A stretch of 64,000 nt of DNA from Pseudomonas sp. B33.4 (lineage in GTDB: Bacteria; Pseudomonadota; Gammaproteobacteria; Pseudomonadales; Pseudomonadaceae), in assembly GCF_034555375.1 (NCBI RefSeq), contig NZ_CP140706.1, positions 6,520,001 to 6,584,000 of the forward strand. The letters are read 5' to 3'. The translations under genes and the position numbers were made by a program. The notes under the pieces are model-generated. The model was not told the origin of the DNA. It did no database searches and worked only from the letters and a program-made list of their open reading frames with translations. Positions 24,552 through 34,080 of this stretch are shown in pieces; position 1 is the stretch's first letter, and every line of letters begins with the position of its first letter.

Positions 24552-25952
24552 ATGAGCAACTATGACGTAGTGATTCTGGGCGGCGGCCCCGGCGGTTATA
24601 ACGCGGCGATCCGCGCCGGCCAGCTGGGCCTCAAGGCCGCTTGCGTGGAAGGTCGCGCGACCCTCGGCGGCACCTGTCTGAACGTCGGTTGCATGCCCTC
24701 CAAAGCCCTGTTGCATGCCTCGGAGCTGTATGACGCGGCGATGGGTGCGGAATTCGCCAACCTTGGCATCGAGGTCAAACCGACGCTGAACCTCGCGCAA
24801 ATGATGAAACAGAAAGACGAAAGCGTGGCTGGCCTGACCAAAGGCATCGAATTTCTGTTTCGCAAAAACAAGGTCGACTGGATCAAAGGCTGGGGCCACA
24901 TCGACGGCCCCGGCAAAGTCACGGTGACTGACGCTCAGGGCGCCAAGGTGGAGCTGACTGCCAAGGACATCATCATCGCCACCGGTTCCGAGCCCACTCC
25001 CCTGCCCGGCGTCGAGATCGATAACAAACGCATCCTCGATTCAACCGGCGCGCTATCACTGGGCGAAGTACCCAAGCATCTGGTGGTGATTGGTGCCGGC
25101 GTCATTGGACTGGAGTTGGGCTCGGTGTGGCGGCGGCTGGGTGCGCAGGTCACCGTGGTCGAATACCTCGACCGCATCTGCCCCGGCGTCGATGGCGAGG
25201 CTGGTAAAACCCTGCAACGCTCACTGAGCAAACAGGGCATCGCCTTCAAATTGAGTTCGAAAGTCACCAGCGCCACGTCTTCCGCCAACGGTGTACAGCT
25301 CAGCGTCGAGCCTGCGGCGGGTGGCAGCGCTGAACTGCTCGAGGCCGATTACGTGCTGGTGGCCATCGGCCGTCGTCCGTACACCCAAGGCCTGGGTCTG
25401 GAAAACGTCGGCCTGAGCACCGACAAGCGCGGCATGCTTGCCAACAAACAGCATCGCACCGAAGCCGCTGGCGTCTGGGTGATCGGCGACGTGACGTCAG
25501 GCCCGATGCTGGCGCACAAGGCTGAAGACGAGGCGATGGCCTGCGTCGAGCAGATCCACGGCAAGGCTGGCGAAGTCAACTACGACCTGATCCCCAACGT
25601 GATCTACACCCGACCGGAGCTGGCCAGCGTCGGCAAGACCGAAGAGCAACTGAAGGGTGAAGGGCGCGCCTACAAGGTCGGCAAGTTTCCGTTCACCGCC
25701 AATAGCCGGGCGAAAATCAACCATGAGACCGAGGGTTTTGCCAAAGTCCTCGCTGATGAGCGCACCGATGAAGTCCTCGGCGTGCATCTGGTCGGCCCGA
25801 GTGTGAGTGAAATGATTGGCGAGTTTTGTGTGGCGATGGAGTTCAGTGCGTCGGCCGAGGACATTGCGTTGACGTGCCATCCGCATCCAACGCGGTCAGA
25901 GGCGTTGCGCCAGGCGGCGATGAATGTCGAGGGGATGGCGACGCAGATGTAG
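24552..25952 (+). CDS. lpd3: Dihydrolipoamide dehydrogenase (Lpd3 type)
   Basis: FAD-dependent E3 component that reoxidises lipoamide with NAD+. The 466-residue protein has an FAD dinucleotide fold (GGGPGGYNAA, 10-19), the redox disulfide GGTCLNVGC (Cys42 and Cys47), an NAD site (GAGVIGLELGSVW) and the C-terminal dimer/active-site HPHPTRSE His-Glu pair. It stands alone, not beside pyruvate or 2-oxoglutarate dehydrogenase genes, and most resembles the stand-alone LPD-3 of Pseudomonas (PA4829). AGGAG lies a few bases before the ATG. Which dehydrogenase complex it serves is unclear. Confidence 0.9.
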   Translation: MSNYDVVILGGGPGGYNAAIRAGQLGLKAACVEGRATLGGTCLNVGCMPSKALLHASELYDAAMGAEFANLGIEVKPTLNLAQMMKQKDESVAGLTKGIEFLFRKNKVDWIKGWGHIDGPGKVTVTDAQGAKVELTAKDIIIATGSEPTPLPGVEIDNKRILDSTGALSLGEVPKHLVVIGAGVIGLELGSVWRRLGAQVTVVEYLDRICPGVDGEAGKTLQRSLSKQGIAFKLSSKVTSATSSANGVQLSVEPAAGGSAELLEADYVLVAIGRRPYTQGLGLENVGLSTDKRGMLANKQHRTEAAGVWVIGDVTSGPMLAHKAEDEAMACVEQIHGKAGEVNYDLIPNVIYTRPELASVGKTEEQLKGEGRAYKVGKFPFTANSRAKINHETEGFAKVLADERTDEVLGVHLVGPSVSEMIGEFCVAMEFSASAEDIALTCHPHPTRSEALRQAAMNVEGMATQM

Positions 25953-25985
25953 GGTTCTGAAATCTTTTTTGACCGGACTGCCGCT

Positions 25986-26067
25986 TTCGCGAGCAAGCTC
26001 GCTCCCACATTTGACCTTGATACGCTTGAAAGAGCGCGGTCACTGTGGGAGCGAGCTTGCCCGCGAA
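25986..26067. repeat. REP inverted pair, second family (GTGGGAGCGAGCTTGC type)
   Basis: TTCGCGAGCAAGCTCGCTCCCACA (25986-26009) faces TGTGGGAGCGAGCTTGCCCGCGAA (26044-26067) across a 34-base spacer. This is the classic P. fluorescens/P. putida REP sequence and differs from the REP family at 1022 and 12840. It sits between the convergent lpd3 and Lrp-type regulator genes. Confidence 0.88.
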
Positions 26068-26081
26068 GGATGCGACTCGAT

Positions 26082-26555
26082 CTAAAGCGGAAGATGCCCC
26101 AGCGGCAACGCCCCCGGCGTCTTCACCGTGTGAATGGCAAAGTTGCTGCGAATATCGCTGACCCCGGGCAACTTCAACAGACACCCACTGAGAAAACGGT
26201 CATAGGCACGCAAATCCGGCACCACCACTTGCAGCAAAAAGTCCGACTCCCCCGACACCAGAAACGCGGAAATCACCTCCGGCAATGCCGTCACCGCGGT
26301 GTAAAACGCTTCGGCCTGTTCATCGTTGTGGCGCTCGACCTTGACCCCGACAAACACCGTCAACCCCAGCCCGACTTCATCACGATCGAGATTGGCCTGA
26401 TAGCCACGGATCACTCCAGCCTCTTCCAGCATCCGCACGCGGCGTAGACACGGCGAGGCCGACAGACCGATTTCGTCTGCCAGTTCGACATTGCTCAGGC
26501 GTCCGTTGCGTTGCAGGGCCGCGAGGATCTTGCGGTCGAAGGCATCGAGTTTCAT
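26082..26555 (-). CDS. Lrp/AsnC family transcriptional regulator
   Basis: DNA-binding regulator of 157 residues with an N-terminal winged helix-turn-helix (about 5-60; LDAFDRKILAALQRNGRLSNVELA and LSASPCLRRVRMLEEAG) and a C-terminal RAM ligand-binding domain (about 70-140). Members respond to amino acids as octamers or dimers. It is divergent from the LysE-family exporter 146 bases away, an arrangement that usually means the regulator controls the exporter in response to its amino acid substrate. No operator could be assigned. Confidence 0.92.
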   Translation of the reverse strand: MKLDAFDRKILAALQRNGRLSNVELADEIGLSASPCLRRVRMLEEAGVIRGYQANLDRDEVGLGLTVFVGVKVERHNDEQAEAFYTAVTALPEVISAFLVSGESDFLLQVVVPDLRAYDRFLSGCLLKLPGVSDIRSNFAIHTVKTPGALPLGHLPL

Positions 26556-26701
26556 GTTTGGCAGATTCCGCTAGTCATGGCGCTTAAAACCAGCAGGTTA
26601 TGCCAATTCTTCGACCTTTTGAAGCTGACTTCGCAAGCACCTGCCCTGCCCCTCAGCCATAGACTGACGATCACCGAATCGACAACGAAAGGGGGTGCAA
26701 C

Positions 26702-27331
26702 GTGGCAAGTCTCTGGCTGTTTTTCCTCGCATTGGCGGTGGTTTATCTATTGCCCGGGCCGGACATGATCCTGCTCCTGCAAACCGGTGCCCGGCAAGGA
26801 CGCGGTGCGGCACTGGCCACTGCCATCGGTCTGGGCATTGCCCGTGGCTGTCACGTGGCATTGGCCGCGTTGGGACTGGCGGCACTGTTCAAAGCGGCGC
26901 CGTGGACGTTCGACGTGGTGCGCCTGGCCGGTGCGGCGTATCTGTTGTGGATCGGCATTCAATGCCTGCGCAGCACACTGCTGCCGAACCTGACGACGGG
27001 CGATGTGGCCAACACCCACGGGCAATGGCGCGAAGCAATCCGTCGCGGTTTGCTGACCAACCTGCTCAACCCGAAAGCATTGCTGTTCTGCTCAGTGCTG
27101 TTGCCGCAGTTCATCGTCACCGACGGTGCTCCGGTGCTGAGCCAATTCGCCGTGCTCGGCGCACTTCTGGTCGGCATCGGGCTGCTGTTCGACAGCGCCT
27201 ACGCCCTCACCGGCGCCGCGCTGGGCCGTTGGCTGCAACACAGTCCAACGGCCCAACGCGTACAACAATGGCTGTTCGGCAGCCTGTTGATCGGTTTTGC
27301 GGTGCGCTTGACCTTCGTTCAGCAGGCTTAG
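26702..27331 (+). CDS. LysE/RhtB family amino acid exporter
   Basis: Inner-membrane exporter of 209 residues with six hydrophobic helices and the family motif LPGPDMILLLQTGARQGRG near the N-terminus; NLLNPKALLFCSVLLPQF marks the central helices. The start is GTG at 26702, preceded by an AGGGGGT ribosome-binding site. It is divergent from an Lrp/AsnC regulator, which suggests export of an amino acid under that regulator. Its stop overlaps that of the convergent gene by four bases. Substrate unknown. Confidence 0.88.
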   Translation: MASLWLFFLALAVVYLLPGPDMILLLQTGARQGRGAALATAIGLGIARGCHVALAALGLAALFKAAPWTFDVVRLAGAAYLLWIGIQCLRSTLLPNLTTGDVANTHGQWREAIRRGLLTNLLNPKALLFCSVLLPQFIVTDGAPVLSQFAVLGALLVGIGLLFDSAYALTGAALGRWLQHSPTAQRVQQWLFGSLLIGFAVRLTFVQQA

Positions 27332-29466
27332 TCTCTGCGTGTCTTGCGTTGGCGACGGCTGATCAGCAACAACGCAGCAGCCGTGACCAAAACAATGGCG
27401 CCGACCTGCACCGGCCACTTGTACGGCCGCAGTGATGAACGCACGGCATCGGTTACCTGAGTCACGTAACGCTTGTCCGCGCTTTCGAAATCCGGGTGCT
27501 GGCACTGATGCCCGAAATCACCAGCCCAATCAACATAGGGGCCTTCTTTCACGTAGCGTTGATACAAACCGCTCTGTTCTTGCAGGCTGCTATTGAAGCT
27601 ATAGGCAGTACAGAGCACGGCCGCAAATGCCTGACTGGTGTGTGGCAAATTATCAGCGGCGCGGCTGGCCAACGCGGTGGCGACAAAGCGATAGTGGTAA
27701 CGCTGATCCGGCTGCGCAGCGCTATTCTTTTGGCGTTGCACCTCAGCGTCGGAAACCAGCGGCCCGACGTTCAACTCGGTGGTCTCCAAACTGTAGTTGC
27801 CACCAAACGTTGCGTAGTCCGGCGCCATCTCATAGCCGAGGATATCCATCCCCCAATCCCGCGCCATCCATGCTGCATTGAAAAATGCGCTTGCACGCTT
27901 GGTTGGCCACCAAGCGGACTCTGCAGCGAGCCGTTGTTGGGCATAAGCATTCGCTTTGTTCTGCAGATCGGGATTGTCAAAGTAAGCAACCGCGTCCGCG
28001 TAATGCCCCTCGCGCAACAGGCGCCGGCCGAGCAGATTGCGCAGGCTGGCGGCGACCGGCAACGGCACGTAGTTGTCGCGCTCCTGTTGGGTCAATGCGG
28101 GCGGCGCCGGCACGTTATCGTCGACGTATTTTTTCAGCTCCTCGACTGTCAGCACACGTTCGGCGACGGTGGCGGCATCAAACCAATAGGTGCTGTTGCT
28201 GCGATACAACTGCACAAACGCTTGCAGATATTCGCCGCGCTGCAACGCAAGGATCGCGCTTTCACCCTCGACCCGGCATTTCGGCTGCAGGCTTTCGTAA
28301 GCCCAGTCCGGCGTGCGGCGATAACCCCAATCTTCTTTCTGCGGGAAGGCCTGCGCAGCTTTCGAATAGGCAGCAGCGGCAGCATTTTTATCACCGTCAC
28401 GCACCGCCAGTTTCGCCCGCAGCCACCACGCCAGTCCGCCGTCGCCAGCGTTTTCGAGGAAGGCCTTGGCGCCGGCGTAATCGCCTTGTTGATAACTCAT
28501 TGCCGCCAGACGATCGGCGTTTTCCAGGCTGCCACGGGTACTGTTTTGCAGCAGCTTGACCATCTTCTTCTCGTTCGGCGGCTCGTCGCCAAACGACCAG
28601 CCCTGACGGCTGACCAGCGATGCAGTCACCAGTTGCTGCACGGATGGGTGCTGGAGCAACTCGGCCAGTTCGGCCTCGGGCAACTCTGCCAGTTCGTTCA
28701 TTAACTGTTTGAGCGAGGTGTAACCTACGGCGGAACCGTGCAGATTCTGCGCTTCATACAATTCAATGGCGCCGTTCCAGTCGCCGGCGGCGCGGACCAC
28801 CCGCGCCTCTTCGCCAAGGCTGGCAACACCCAGTTCCAGCGGATCGCTGAAACCGTCGATGCTCAGTTGCCGGGCCTGACGGAATGCGTCACGCGATCGC
28901 TCCAGCGCGACGACCTTATCCCCGGCCTCGCTGCTCATGGCGAACAAAGTACGCCCGAGAGAATACGCAGCCCAGGTGCTGCGCGACGGACGCTGATCCG
29001 CCGGCAGCGCCAGCAACTTGTTGAAATATTCAACGGCGAGTTGATGATCGCCCGTGGCAAACGCTACCGCGCCGGCCACGTACAAACGGATTTCTGCCGG
29101 CAGACTGGCGCCCTGCATCTCGACTTGACGGGCATCAGTCAGCTCACGCAGTTGCTTGACCAGCGTTTGCTGCTCGGCACTCAGGCCGGCCTGCTCGGCT
29201 TTTTCGCGCGCCTCGGCGGCCGCGTTTTCCTCGCCGTACAGGTCGTCGGGATTGTGCGTCGCAGCCGTGACATTTCTCAGACCGGCGATGGTTTTGCCGA
29301 GGCGACTGAGTTCGAAGTTGAAGTTGCCCTCAGGCAGATCCGCCAGGGTTTGCCCGCGATTGTCGAGCAGGCGCATCGGGAAGTCAGGGCCACAGGCCAG
29401 CGCCGAACCCAATGGCATGCAGAGGCTCAGGCAGAGCAGATGGCGGGGCCAGTTACGGGTCAACAT
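27328..29466 (-). CDS. Large TPR-like membrane-anchored protein, function unknown
   Basis: A 712-residue exported protein: signal peptide (1-24, ending SALACGPDFP), a long alpha-helical body with TPR-like repeats (for example ATGDHQLAVEYFNKLLALP, QQGDYAGAKAFLENAGDG, REGHYADAVAYFDNP) and a single C-terminal membrane helix followed by a basic tail (VQVGAIVLVTAAALLLISRRQRK). It should be periplasmic and anchored at its C-terminus. AGGAGGT just before ATG 29466 decides the start over an in-frame ATG 50 codons upstream, which lies inside the neighbouring gene. Its start overlaps the DUF3142 gene by 14 bases, so they form an operon. I do not recognise a function. Confidence 0.75.
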   Translation of the reverse strand: MLTRNWPRHLLCLSLCMPLGSALACGPDFPMRLLDNRGQTLADLPEGNFNFELSRLGKTIAGLRNVTAATHNPDDLYGEENAAAEAREKAEQAGLSAEQQTLVKQLRELTDARQVEMQGASLPAEIRLYVAGAVAFATGDHQLAVEYFNKLLALPADQRPSRSTWAAYSLGRTLFAMSSEAGDKVVALERSRDAFRQARQLSIDGFSDPLELGVASLGEEARVVRAAGDWNGAIELYEAQNLHGSAVGYTSLKQLMNELAELPEAELAELLQHPSVQQLVTASLVSRQGWSFGDEPPNEKKMVKLLQNSTRGSLENADRLAAMSYQQGDYAGAKAFLENAGDGGLAWWLRAKLAVRDGDKNAAAAAYSKAAQAFPQKEDWGYRRTPDWAYESLQPKCRVEGESAILALQRGEYLQAFVQLYRSNSTYWFDAATVAERVLTVEELKKYVDDNVPAPPALTQQERDNYVPLPVAASLRNLLGRRLLREGHYADAVAYFDNPDLQNKANAYAQQRLAAESAWWPTKRASAFFNAAWMARDWGMDILGYEMAPDYATFGGNYSLETTELNVGPLVSDAEVQRQKNSAAQPDQRYHYRFVATALASRAADNLPHTSQAFAAVLCTAYSFNSSLQEQSGLYQRYVKEGPYVDWAGDFGHQCQHPDFESADKRYVTQVTDAVRSSLRPYKWPVQVGAIVLVTAAALLLISRRQRKTRRD

Positions 29467-30637
29467 GCGAACCTCCTTGATCAATATGTGCGCAACGCGC
29501 CCAACCGATGGCGCGTTGTCCGCCCGCCGGCAAGCGGCCGTCGCGCAGGCGGGTGAAGGTAAGCAGATCCGGGCTTTGTTGCAACGAGTAACCGGCGAGT
29601 GCATCGGCACCTTCACAGCTTTGCGCCTTCAGCGTGATGCGCGCCGGCCAGACACTGTCGAGATTGCCAGGGTTGTCGAGTTTGATGTCGTAGAGACCGT
29701 TGTGTTCGCTGACCGTCACGCCGAGCTGACTGACGAGTTGCTCGCCACGGGCAACCGCGCGCAGGGTGGTCAGGCTCCAGGCGCGGCGGTCGTTGGCCAG
29801 CGGCAGGCGAAACCAGATCAACCCGGCCAAGTGCGCCGGCGGGTCTTCGCGCAAGGCCTTGCCGAGTCGGCTCAATAGCAGCGGATCGGCGAGCAGTTCC
29901 TGACGCTCGCCACCGCGCTCAAGTTGCACTTCGCTTTCCACCACCGGTGCCCCGCCGTCATCCGGCAACAGCGCGACACCGTACGCCGGCAGCGCGAGAT
30001 AAAACGGTTTATCGGTGATTCGCGACCAGGCTTTGGCCCACTGCAACGCCTGATCAGAATCGAACAATCCCCGACGCGGATCGCTGACGGCGTGGACTTG
30101 CAGCACGCTGCTGTCGACGGTTTGCAGGAGCATTGGCAATTGCGCACTGCCGAGCCAGGCCGGAAGTGCGGTAATGCTCAAAGGCAGGGACGTCGGCAAT
30201 GCCGAGCGCAAATGTTTGAGGAATTGCGCGTAGGCCGGCAAACGTGCGTTACCGGCATCGTGATCAATCTCGACGCCGCTCAATACAAGGCCTTGCGCCT
30301 GCCAATCGGCAAGCACCTGGAGAATCTGCGTGGTGACTTGATCCTGGTCCAGCGCCTTCAACTGGCCATCGAGACGAATCACCGCGATCAACGGACGGCC
30401 GTCGGCTTTCAACAACGGCGCATCGATCCGGGCGCGACTCCATCCTGCGTTTGGAAAGGCCTGCAGCGCGAGCACGCGCAGCGTCGAGAAGTCGTCGTGG
30501 CTGTCACGGAGTGCCAATTCATGGGCCTGCGTCCATTGACGTTGCCAGATGTAGAGTTGTTGATCGAGAGGGAGCGCGTCCTGCTGCTTGCAAGCAGACA
30601 GCACCATCAAAGCAAACAGACTGACGATAAACCGCAT
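29453..30637 (-). CDS. DUF3142 lipoprotein
   Basis: A 394-residue predicted lipoprotein: signal peptide with lipobox LSAC (Cys near residue 16), then a DUF3142 domain with a TIM-barrel look (VLSGVEIDHDAGNARLPAYAQFLKHL, LPLSITALPAWLG, KPFYLALPAYGVALLP). The EIDHD and PAW segments resemble glycoside-hydrolase barrels, so a carbohydrate-acting role is possible but unproven. ATG 30637 begins the signal peptide; 14 codons upstream are not needed. It is co-transcribed with the TPR-like gene downstream. Position +2 after the Cys is not Asp, which predicts outer-membrane sorting. Confidence 0.75.
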   Translation of the reverse strand: MRFIVSLFALMVLSACKQQDALPLDQQLYIWQRQWTQAHELALRDSHDDFSTLRVLALQAFPNAGWSRARIDAPLLKADGRPLIAVIRLDGQLKALDQDQVTTQILQVLADWQAQGLVLSGVEIDHDAGNARLPAYAQFLKHLRSALPTSLPLSITALPAWLGSAQLPMLLQTVDSSVLQVHAVSDPRRGLFDSDQALQWAKAWSRITDKPFYLALPAYGVALLPDDGGAPVVESEVQLERGGERQELLADPLLLSRLGKALREDPPAHLAGLIWFRLPLANDRRAWSLTTLRAVARGEQLVSQLGVTVSEHNGLYDIKLDNPGNLDSVWPARITLKAQSCEGADALAGYSLQQSPDLLTFTRLRDGRLPAGGQRAIGWARCAHIDQGGSHVDP

Positions 30638-30685
30638 ACCTTCCAGATCCCTGAACCACAAGGCTGCAAGGTTACACAAAACCCT

Positions 30686-30707
30686 GCCGGCCTCGCTCCC
30701 ACAAGTC
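30686..30707. repeat. REP half-element (degenerate)
   Basis: CCGGCCTCGCTCCCACAAGTCG resembles one arm of the REP at 25986-26067 (CTCGCTCCCACA), without a facing arm. It lies between the acyltransferase stop and the DUF3142 gene and is probably a decayed REP. Confidence 0.4.
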
Positions 30708-30711
30708 GCAA

Positions 30712-31860
30712 TCAGGAAGTAACTTCAGTAGACGCGACAGTCCCTCGCGACGTCCTCAGGCGTTGTACCAGCGTGGTACCGCGTTTGCGCATAGGCGTTT
30801 CAACGAAGCGATAATTCAGTTCGCTGAACAATACGATCAGGACGCATGCACACAGCAAAGTGACGATCGGGTGCCCGGCCGGGCTCGGCAGGCCTGCACC
30901 CTGCAAACGGAAAATCACTTCGCGTACCAGGAAATACACCGGAACGTGGATCAGGTAGATCCCGTAGGAACGACTGCCCACCCACGCCATCACCCGCTGC
31001 AAGCGTCCGGGTGGCATCAGATAATCTCTGTTGTAAGACGCGATCCATACCAGCACCGCACTGAGGATGGCGATAGCGCCGATGCGATAGGGTGCCGTGG
31101 TGAACCGGTCGGTGCCCAGGTAACTCAGCAGCAGCCCGATAATCACCAGCACTGAAATCCCGGTCCACGACCGGCGCAGAAACGTCGGTTGCCAGCGTTG
31201 GTAACTTGGTTGAACACTCCACATTGCCAACAGCACACCGAGGGCAAGCGCGTCGGTTCGTACGCTCATCAACAGCGACGAACGCGCCATGAAGAGTTGC
31301 ACTGCAACCAGCGCCAGCAGCACCCACACCAGGTGTTTGCGACAGAGCAGAATCAGCAGCGGAAACAGCAAGTAGAACTGCTCCTCCAGCGCCAGACTCC
31401 AGTAAACGAAACTGCTGCCGTACTCGTAATGAAAAATAGCATCGGCAAAGCGGAAGTTGGCGTACTGAAATACCCCCGCAAGCGTGGCCTGCACGTTGGC
31501 TTGCACCGTGCCGAAGGCCCCAGAGCGGTTAAAGAACACACACAACAGCAGCATCAGTGCCAGCCACAACCACGCCGATGGCAGCAGGCGAAAGGCCCGA
31601 CGCAACCAGAAGTTACGCGTCTGCTCCCAGTACTCCTGACGGTTGCTGCAACGGCGCAGAACAGGAATCAGACTGCGAGCAATGACGAACCCGGAAATCG
31701 CGAAGAAAAGGTCCACCCCCCACCACAACCCCATCCAGTCACGCAGGACTGCGAGCAGCGGCACGGGGTCGCTGAACAGACCTTGCAAGTGATGAAACAC
31801 CACCCCAAGCACTGCAAAGGCGCGCAGTACTTCGATATCCATGATTCGTTTACCGCTCAT
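30712..31860 (-). CDS. Acyltransferase 3 family protein (LPS/O-antigen acetylation type)
   Basis: Integral membrane O-acyltransferase of 382 residues with about ten hydrophobic helices. The conserved start (DIEVLRAFAVLGVVFHHLQ) contains the catalytic-type His, and RxxR-like and FxxSG (FFAISGFVIARS) motifs follow. OafA/WecH-type enzymes move acetyl groups onto cell-surface sugars. It is the last gene of the accessory operon that starts at 35654; its ATG lies 11 bases inside the methyltransferase gene. PA5458 occupies the same place beside the A-band cluster. The acceptor is presumably the A-band rhamnan or a terminal sugar; that is inference. Confidence 0.85.
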   Translation of the reverse strand: MSGKRIMDIEVLRAFAVLGVVFHHLQGLFSDPVPLLAVLRDWMGLWWGVDLFFAISGFVIARSLIPVLRRCSNRQEYWEQTRNFWLRRAFRLLPSAWLWLALMLLLCVFFNRSGAFGTVQANVQATLAGVFQYANFRFADAIFHYEYGSSFVYWSLALEEQFYLLFPLLILLCRKHLVWVLLALVAVQLFMARSSLLMSVRTDALALGVLLAMWSVQPSYQRWQPTFLRRSWTGISVLVIIGLLLSYLGTDRFTTAPYRIGAIAILSAVLVWIASYNRDYLMPPGRLQRVMAWVGSRSYGIYLIHVPVYFLVREVIFRLQGAGLPSPAGHPIVTLLCACVLIVLFSELNYRFVETPMRKRGTTLVQRLRTSRGTVASTEVTS

Positions 31861-32779
31861 TCGACTCCCCCGCATCCAGCGGTTTACGGGCAATGATCAC
31901 CTGACTCTTGGGCATGAACTGATCGAGGATCTGTTTGATCGCCAGCCCGTCAGGCCGGTCAAGCATCTCTTCCCAGGTTCTGGCCCAGCCGCCCATCAAA
32001 TGCGGAAACGGTGCCTGAATGCGATCGCGCACCGCACCGCCCGGATCTTTGCCGGCAGCCTTTTCGCTGGCCCAGAAGAAAATCATCCCCATCACCCAGA
32101 AGAACCCGGTGGCTTGCCGATGTTCGATGACCAGCCCGGCATCCTCGATCATCGCCTCGAAGCGCTCCGGGGTGAAAATCTGTACATGGTTGGGTGACTG
32201 GTAATAACTCTTAGGGGCGATGCCTTTCTGCAAATGCTCGCCAACCGGCGCTGGCACACTGAGCAGATACAACGCACCAGGCCGGCCCATACGCGCCAGT
32301 TCGGCCATGAACGGTTCGGGCTCGTCGACGTGCTCCAACACCTCCATGCACACCACTCGGCTCGCGCAGCCATCCGTCAATGGCAATGGCAAGCTGTTGC
32401 TGACCACGCCCAGACTCGGCTTGGTGCTGCGCGCTTCAACCTGCCGGGCCAGCTCGCTCACTTTGTCGTGCTCGCTGTCGGTGAAGATCACGGAAGCGCC
32501 CTGGCGTACCGCAAACAACGTCGCGGCCCCCTCGCCACAACCGACGTCGAGCAAGGTGTCTTCAGGCGTTATGGCGAAGCCCTTGAGCAATTCACCACTG
32601 TCATTGAGAAACCAGCCGTCGAGGACCGCGTCACGTAAACCGACATCGCGTGGCGACCAAGTGAACAACGGTTCCGGTTCGGATTCAGGCGTCGGTTCAA
32701 GCACCGCTTCGGCGTCAGGCTCAACGGCTTGCGGCGCTTGCGGCTCGGCTAAAAATCGCTGGAACAATCGACGGATCAT
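31850..32779 (-). CDS. SAM-dependent methyltransferase of A-band accessory operon
   Basis: Cytosolic class I methyltransferase of 309 residues. After an acidic/Pro-rich N-terminal segment (about 10-45) comes the SAM site LDVGCGEGAATLFA, the acidic loop IFTDSEHDKV and VCMEVLEHVDEPEPF. ATG 32779 overlaps the upstream glycosyltransferase stop by four bases (ATGA), which decides the start over one 31 codons upstream. The location next to the A-band operon and the PA5457 analogue suggest it methylates the terminal sugar of the O-polysaccharide, which could stop chain growth. The substrate is inferred. Confidence 0.82.
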   Translation of the reverse strand: MIRRLFQRFLAEPQAPQAVEPDAEAVLEPTPESEPEPLFTWSPRDVGLRDAVLDGWFLNDSGELLKGFAITPEDTLLDVGCGEGAATLFAVRQGASVIFTDSEHDKVSELARQVEARSTKPSLGVVSNSLPLPLTDGCASRVVCMEVLEHVDEPEPFMAELARMGRPGALYLLSVPAPVGEHLQKGIAPKSYYQSPNHVQIFTPERFEAMIEDAGLVIEHRQATGFFWVMGMIFFWASEKAAGKDPGGAVRDRIQAPFPHLMGGWARTWEEMLDRPDGLAIKQILDQFMPKSQVIIARKPLDAGESNER

Positions 32780-34080
32780 GCTCCAGCAACCTCCGTTGCA
32801 AGTTCGGCGTGCCGCTCGAACAGCTGCGCGAAAAATGCCTGCAAGCGCTCCTCGGCCACGGCTTGACTGCAAAACCCCTGGAGACTTTCCACAGCCTGCG
32901 CCGACATGTGCGCATAACGTTGCGGATCGTTTTTGGCCACCTCGTAGCTGGCTCTATAAGCCGTACAGATCGACGCCCAATTGGCCGCATAACGCAGTGT
33001 CCGGTAAGCCGAACGCGGATCATGCGGCCAGGCCGTAAACTCCTCGGTCGACGAGATCAGGAACGCGTTATCGACGTTCAGATAATCGATCATCGCTGTC
33101 GTGCAGGGTGCGACCGCCGGTTTGCCACAGGACATGAATTCCATCAGCGGCAGGCACTGACCTTCGCCGTAGGACGTATTGACGACGTAGCGGGTCGCCT
33201 GCACCAGCCGTTCATAATCTGCGTCCGCCAGATAGCCATAGACCAACACGACGCGGCAGCGATAAGGCTGGTTTTTGTACAGATGATGAAGGATGTCGGT
33301 GAGCGCTTCTTCGGCGTCGTGGTGGGTGAGTTTGAGTACCAGCGTCGCGTCATCATCTTCACGGAAAGTCGCGCAGAAGGCACTGATCATGTCCTCCCAG
33401 TTCTTGCGGCCGTCGCGAGGGTTGAACACCGAGGTGTACACCACACCTTCAAGCAACAACGTCTGCTCGGTGATCGGTGCCAGGAAGTCGATGCCCGGGC
33501 CACGACGCAGATGAGCCGGACCGAATGCATCCAGATCAACCTCGCGACTGTCGACCACCAGACCTTTGATCGTCAATCGTACCGAATCGACCACAGGTTG
33601 CCCCTGCAACTGCACGCCACGCGCCGCGAATCGATCCCAGACCGGGGCGGGCACGGCAACAATCGGGTAATCGGCGCTCATCGCTTCGCGCACCGCATCG
33701 ACCGTGTAAGTGGAATGGGTGATCGCCGCACCGCAGGCGTTAAGTACCGTGCGCCAGTCGTTCAACGGATCGCCGGCAAACGGTTCGTTGGGGATGGTGC
33801 TGAACTCCCAGGCGAAGACCGGCAACGTCGGGCAGGCCAGATGCACCGGGGTGCGGTGCGGTGGCGAGAATGAGAGAAACACACAAGGCTCGCCACGGGA
33901 CTGGCAGTCGGCGTACAACGCATCGACTTCGGTGTTCGGCTCCAGGACCTCGATCACCCGCCCGAGGCGTTCCAGCACCGGCCGGTACTCCTTGAGAACG
34001 AAGTAATAGCTGTATTCCGAACGCCCGAGGTTGCGGCTGATAGTGTGCTGGTTGGTTTCGGAATGGATGATGATCAGCAT
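32776..34080 (-). CDS. Glycosyltransferase family 4 protein, tandem paralogue 2
   Basis: Predicted GT-B glycosyltransferase of 434 residues. The C-terminal GT1 domain shows FNPRDGRKNWEDMISAFC (donor-binding start), SYGEGQCLPLMEFMSCGKPAVAP with the E-x7-E type nucleotide-sugar motif, and TAMIDYL. Its N-terminus (ETNQHTISRNLGRSEYSYYFVLKEY) is closely similar to that of the adjacent gene, so the two arose by tandem duplication. Stop and start overlap with neighbours on both sides, giving one operon. Matches PA5456 in position. Likely acts on A-band LPS or core; donor unknown. Confidence 0.85.
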   Translation of the reverse strand: MLIIIHSETNQHTISRNLGRSEYSYYFVLKEYRPVLERLGRVIEVLEPNTEVDALYADCQSRGEPCVFLSFSPPHRTPVHLACPTLPVFAWEFSTIPNEPFAGDPLNDWRTVLNACGAAITHSTYTVDAVREAMSADYPIVAVPAPVWDRFAARGVQLQGQPVVDSVRLTIKGLVVDSREVDLDAFGPAHLRRGPGIDFLAPITEQTLLLEGVVYTSVFNPRDGRKNWEDMISAFCATFREDDDATLVLKLTHHDAEEALTDILHHLYKNQPYRCRVVLVYGYLADADYERLVQATRYVVNTSYGEGQCLPLMEFMSCGKPAVAPCTTAMIDYLNVDNAFLISSTEEFTAWPHDPRSAYRTLRYAANWASICTAYRASYEVAKNDPQRYAHMSAQAVESLQGFCSQAVAEERLQAFFAQLFERHAELATEVAGA

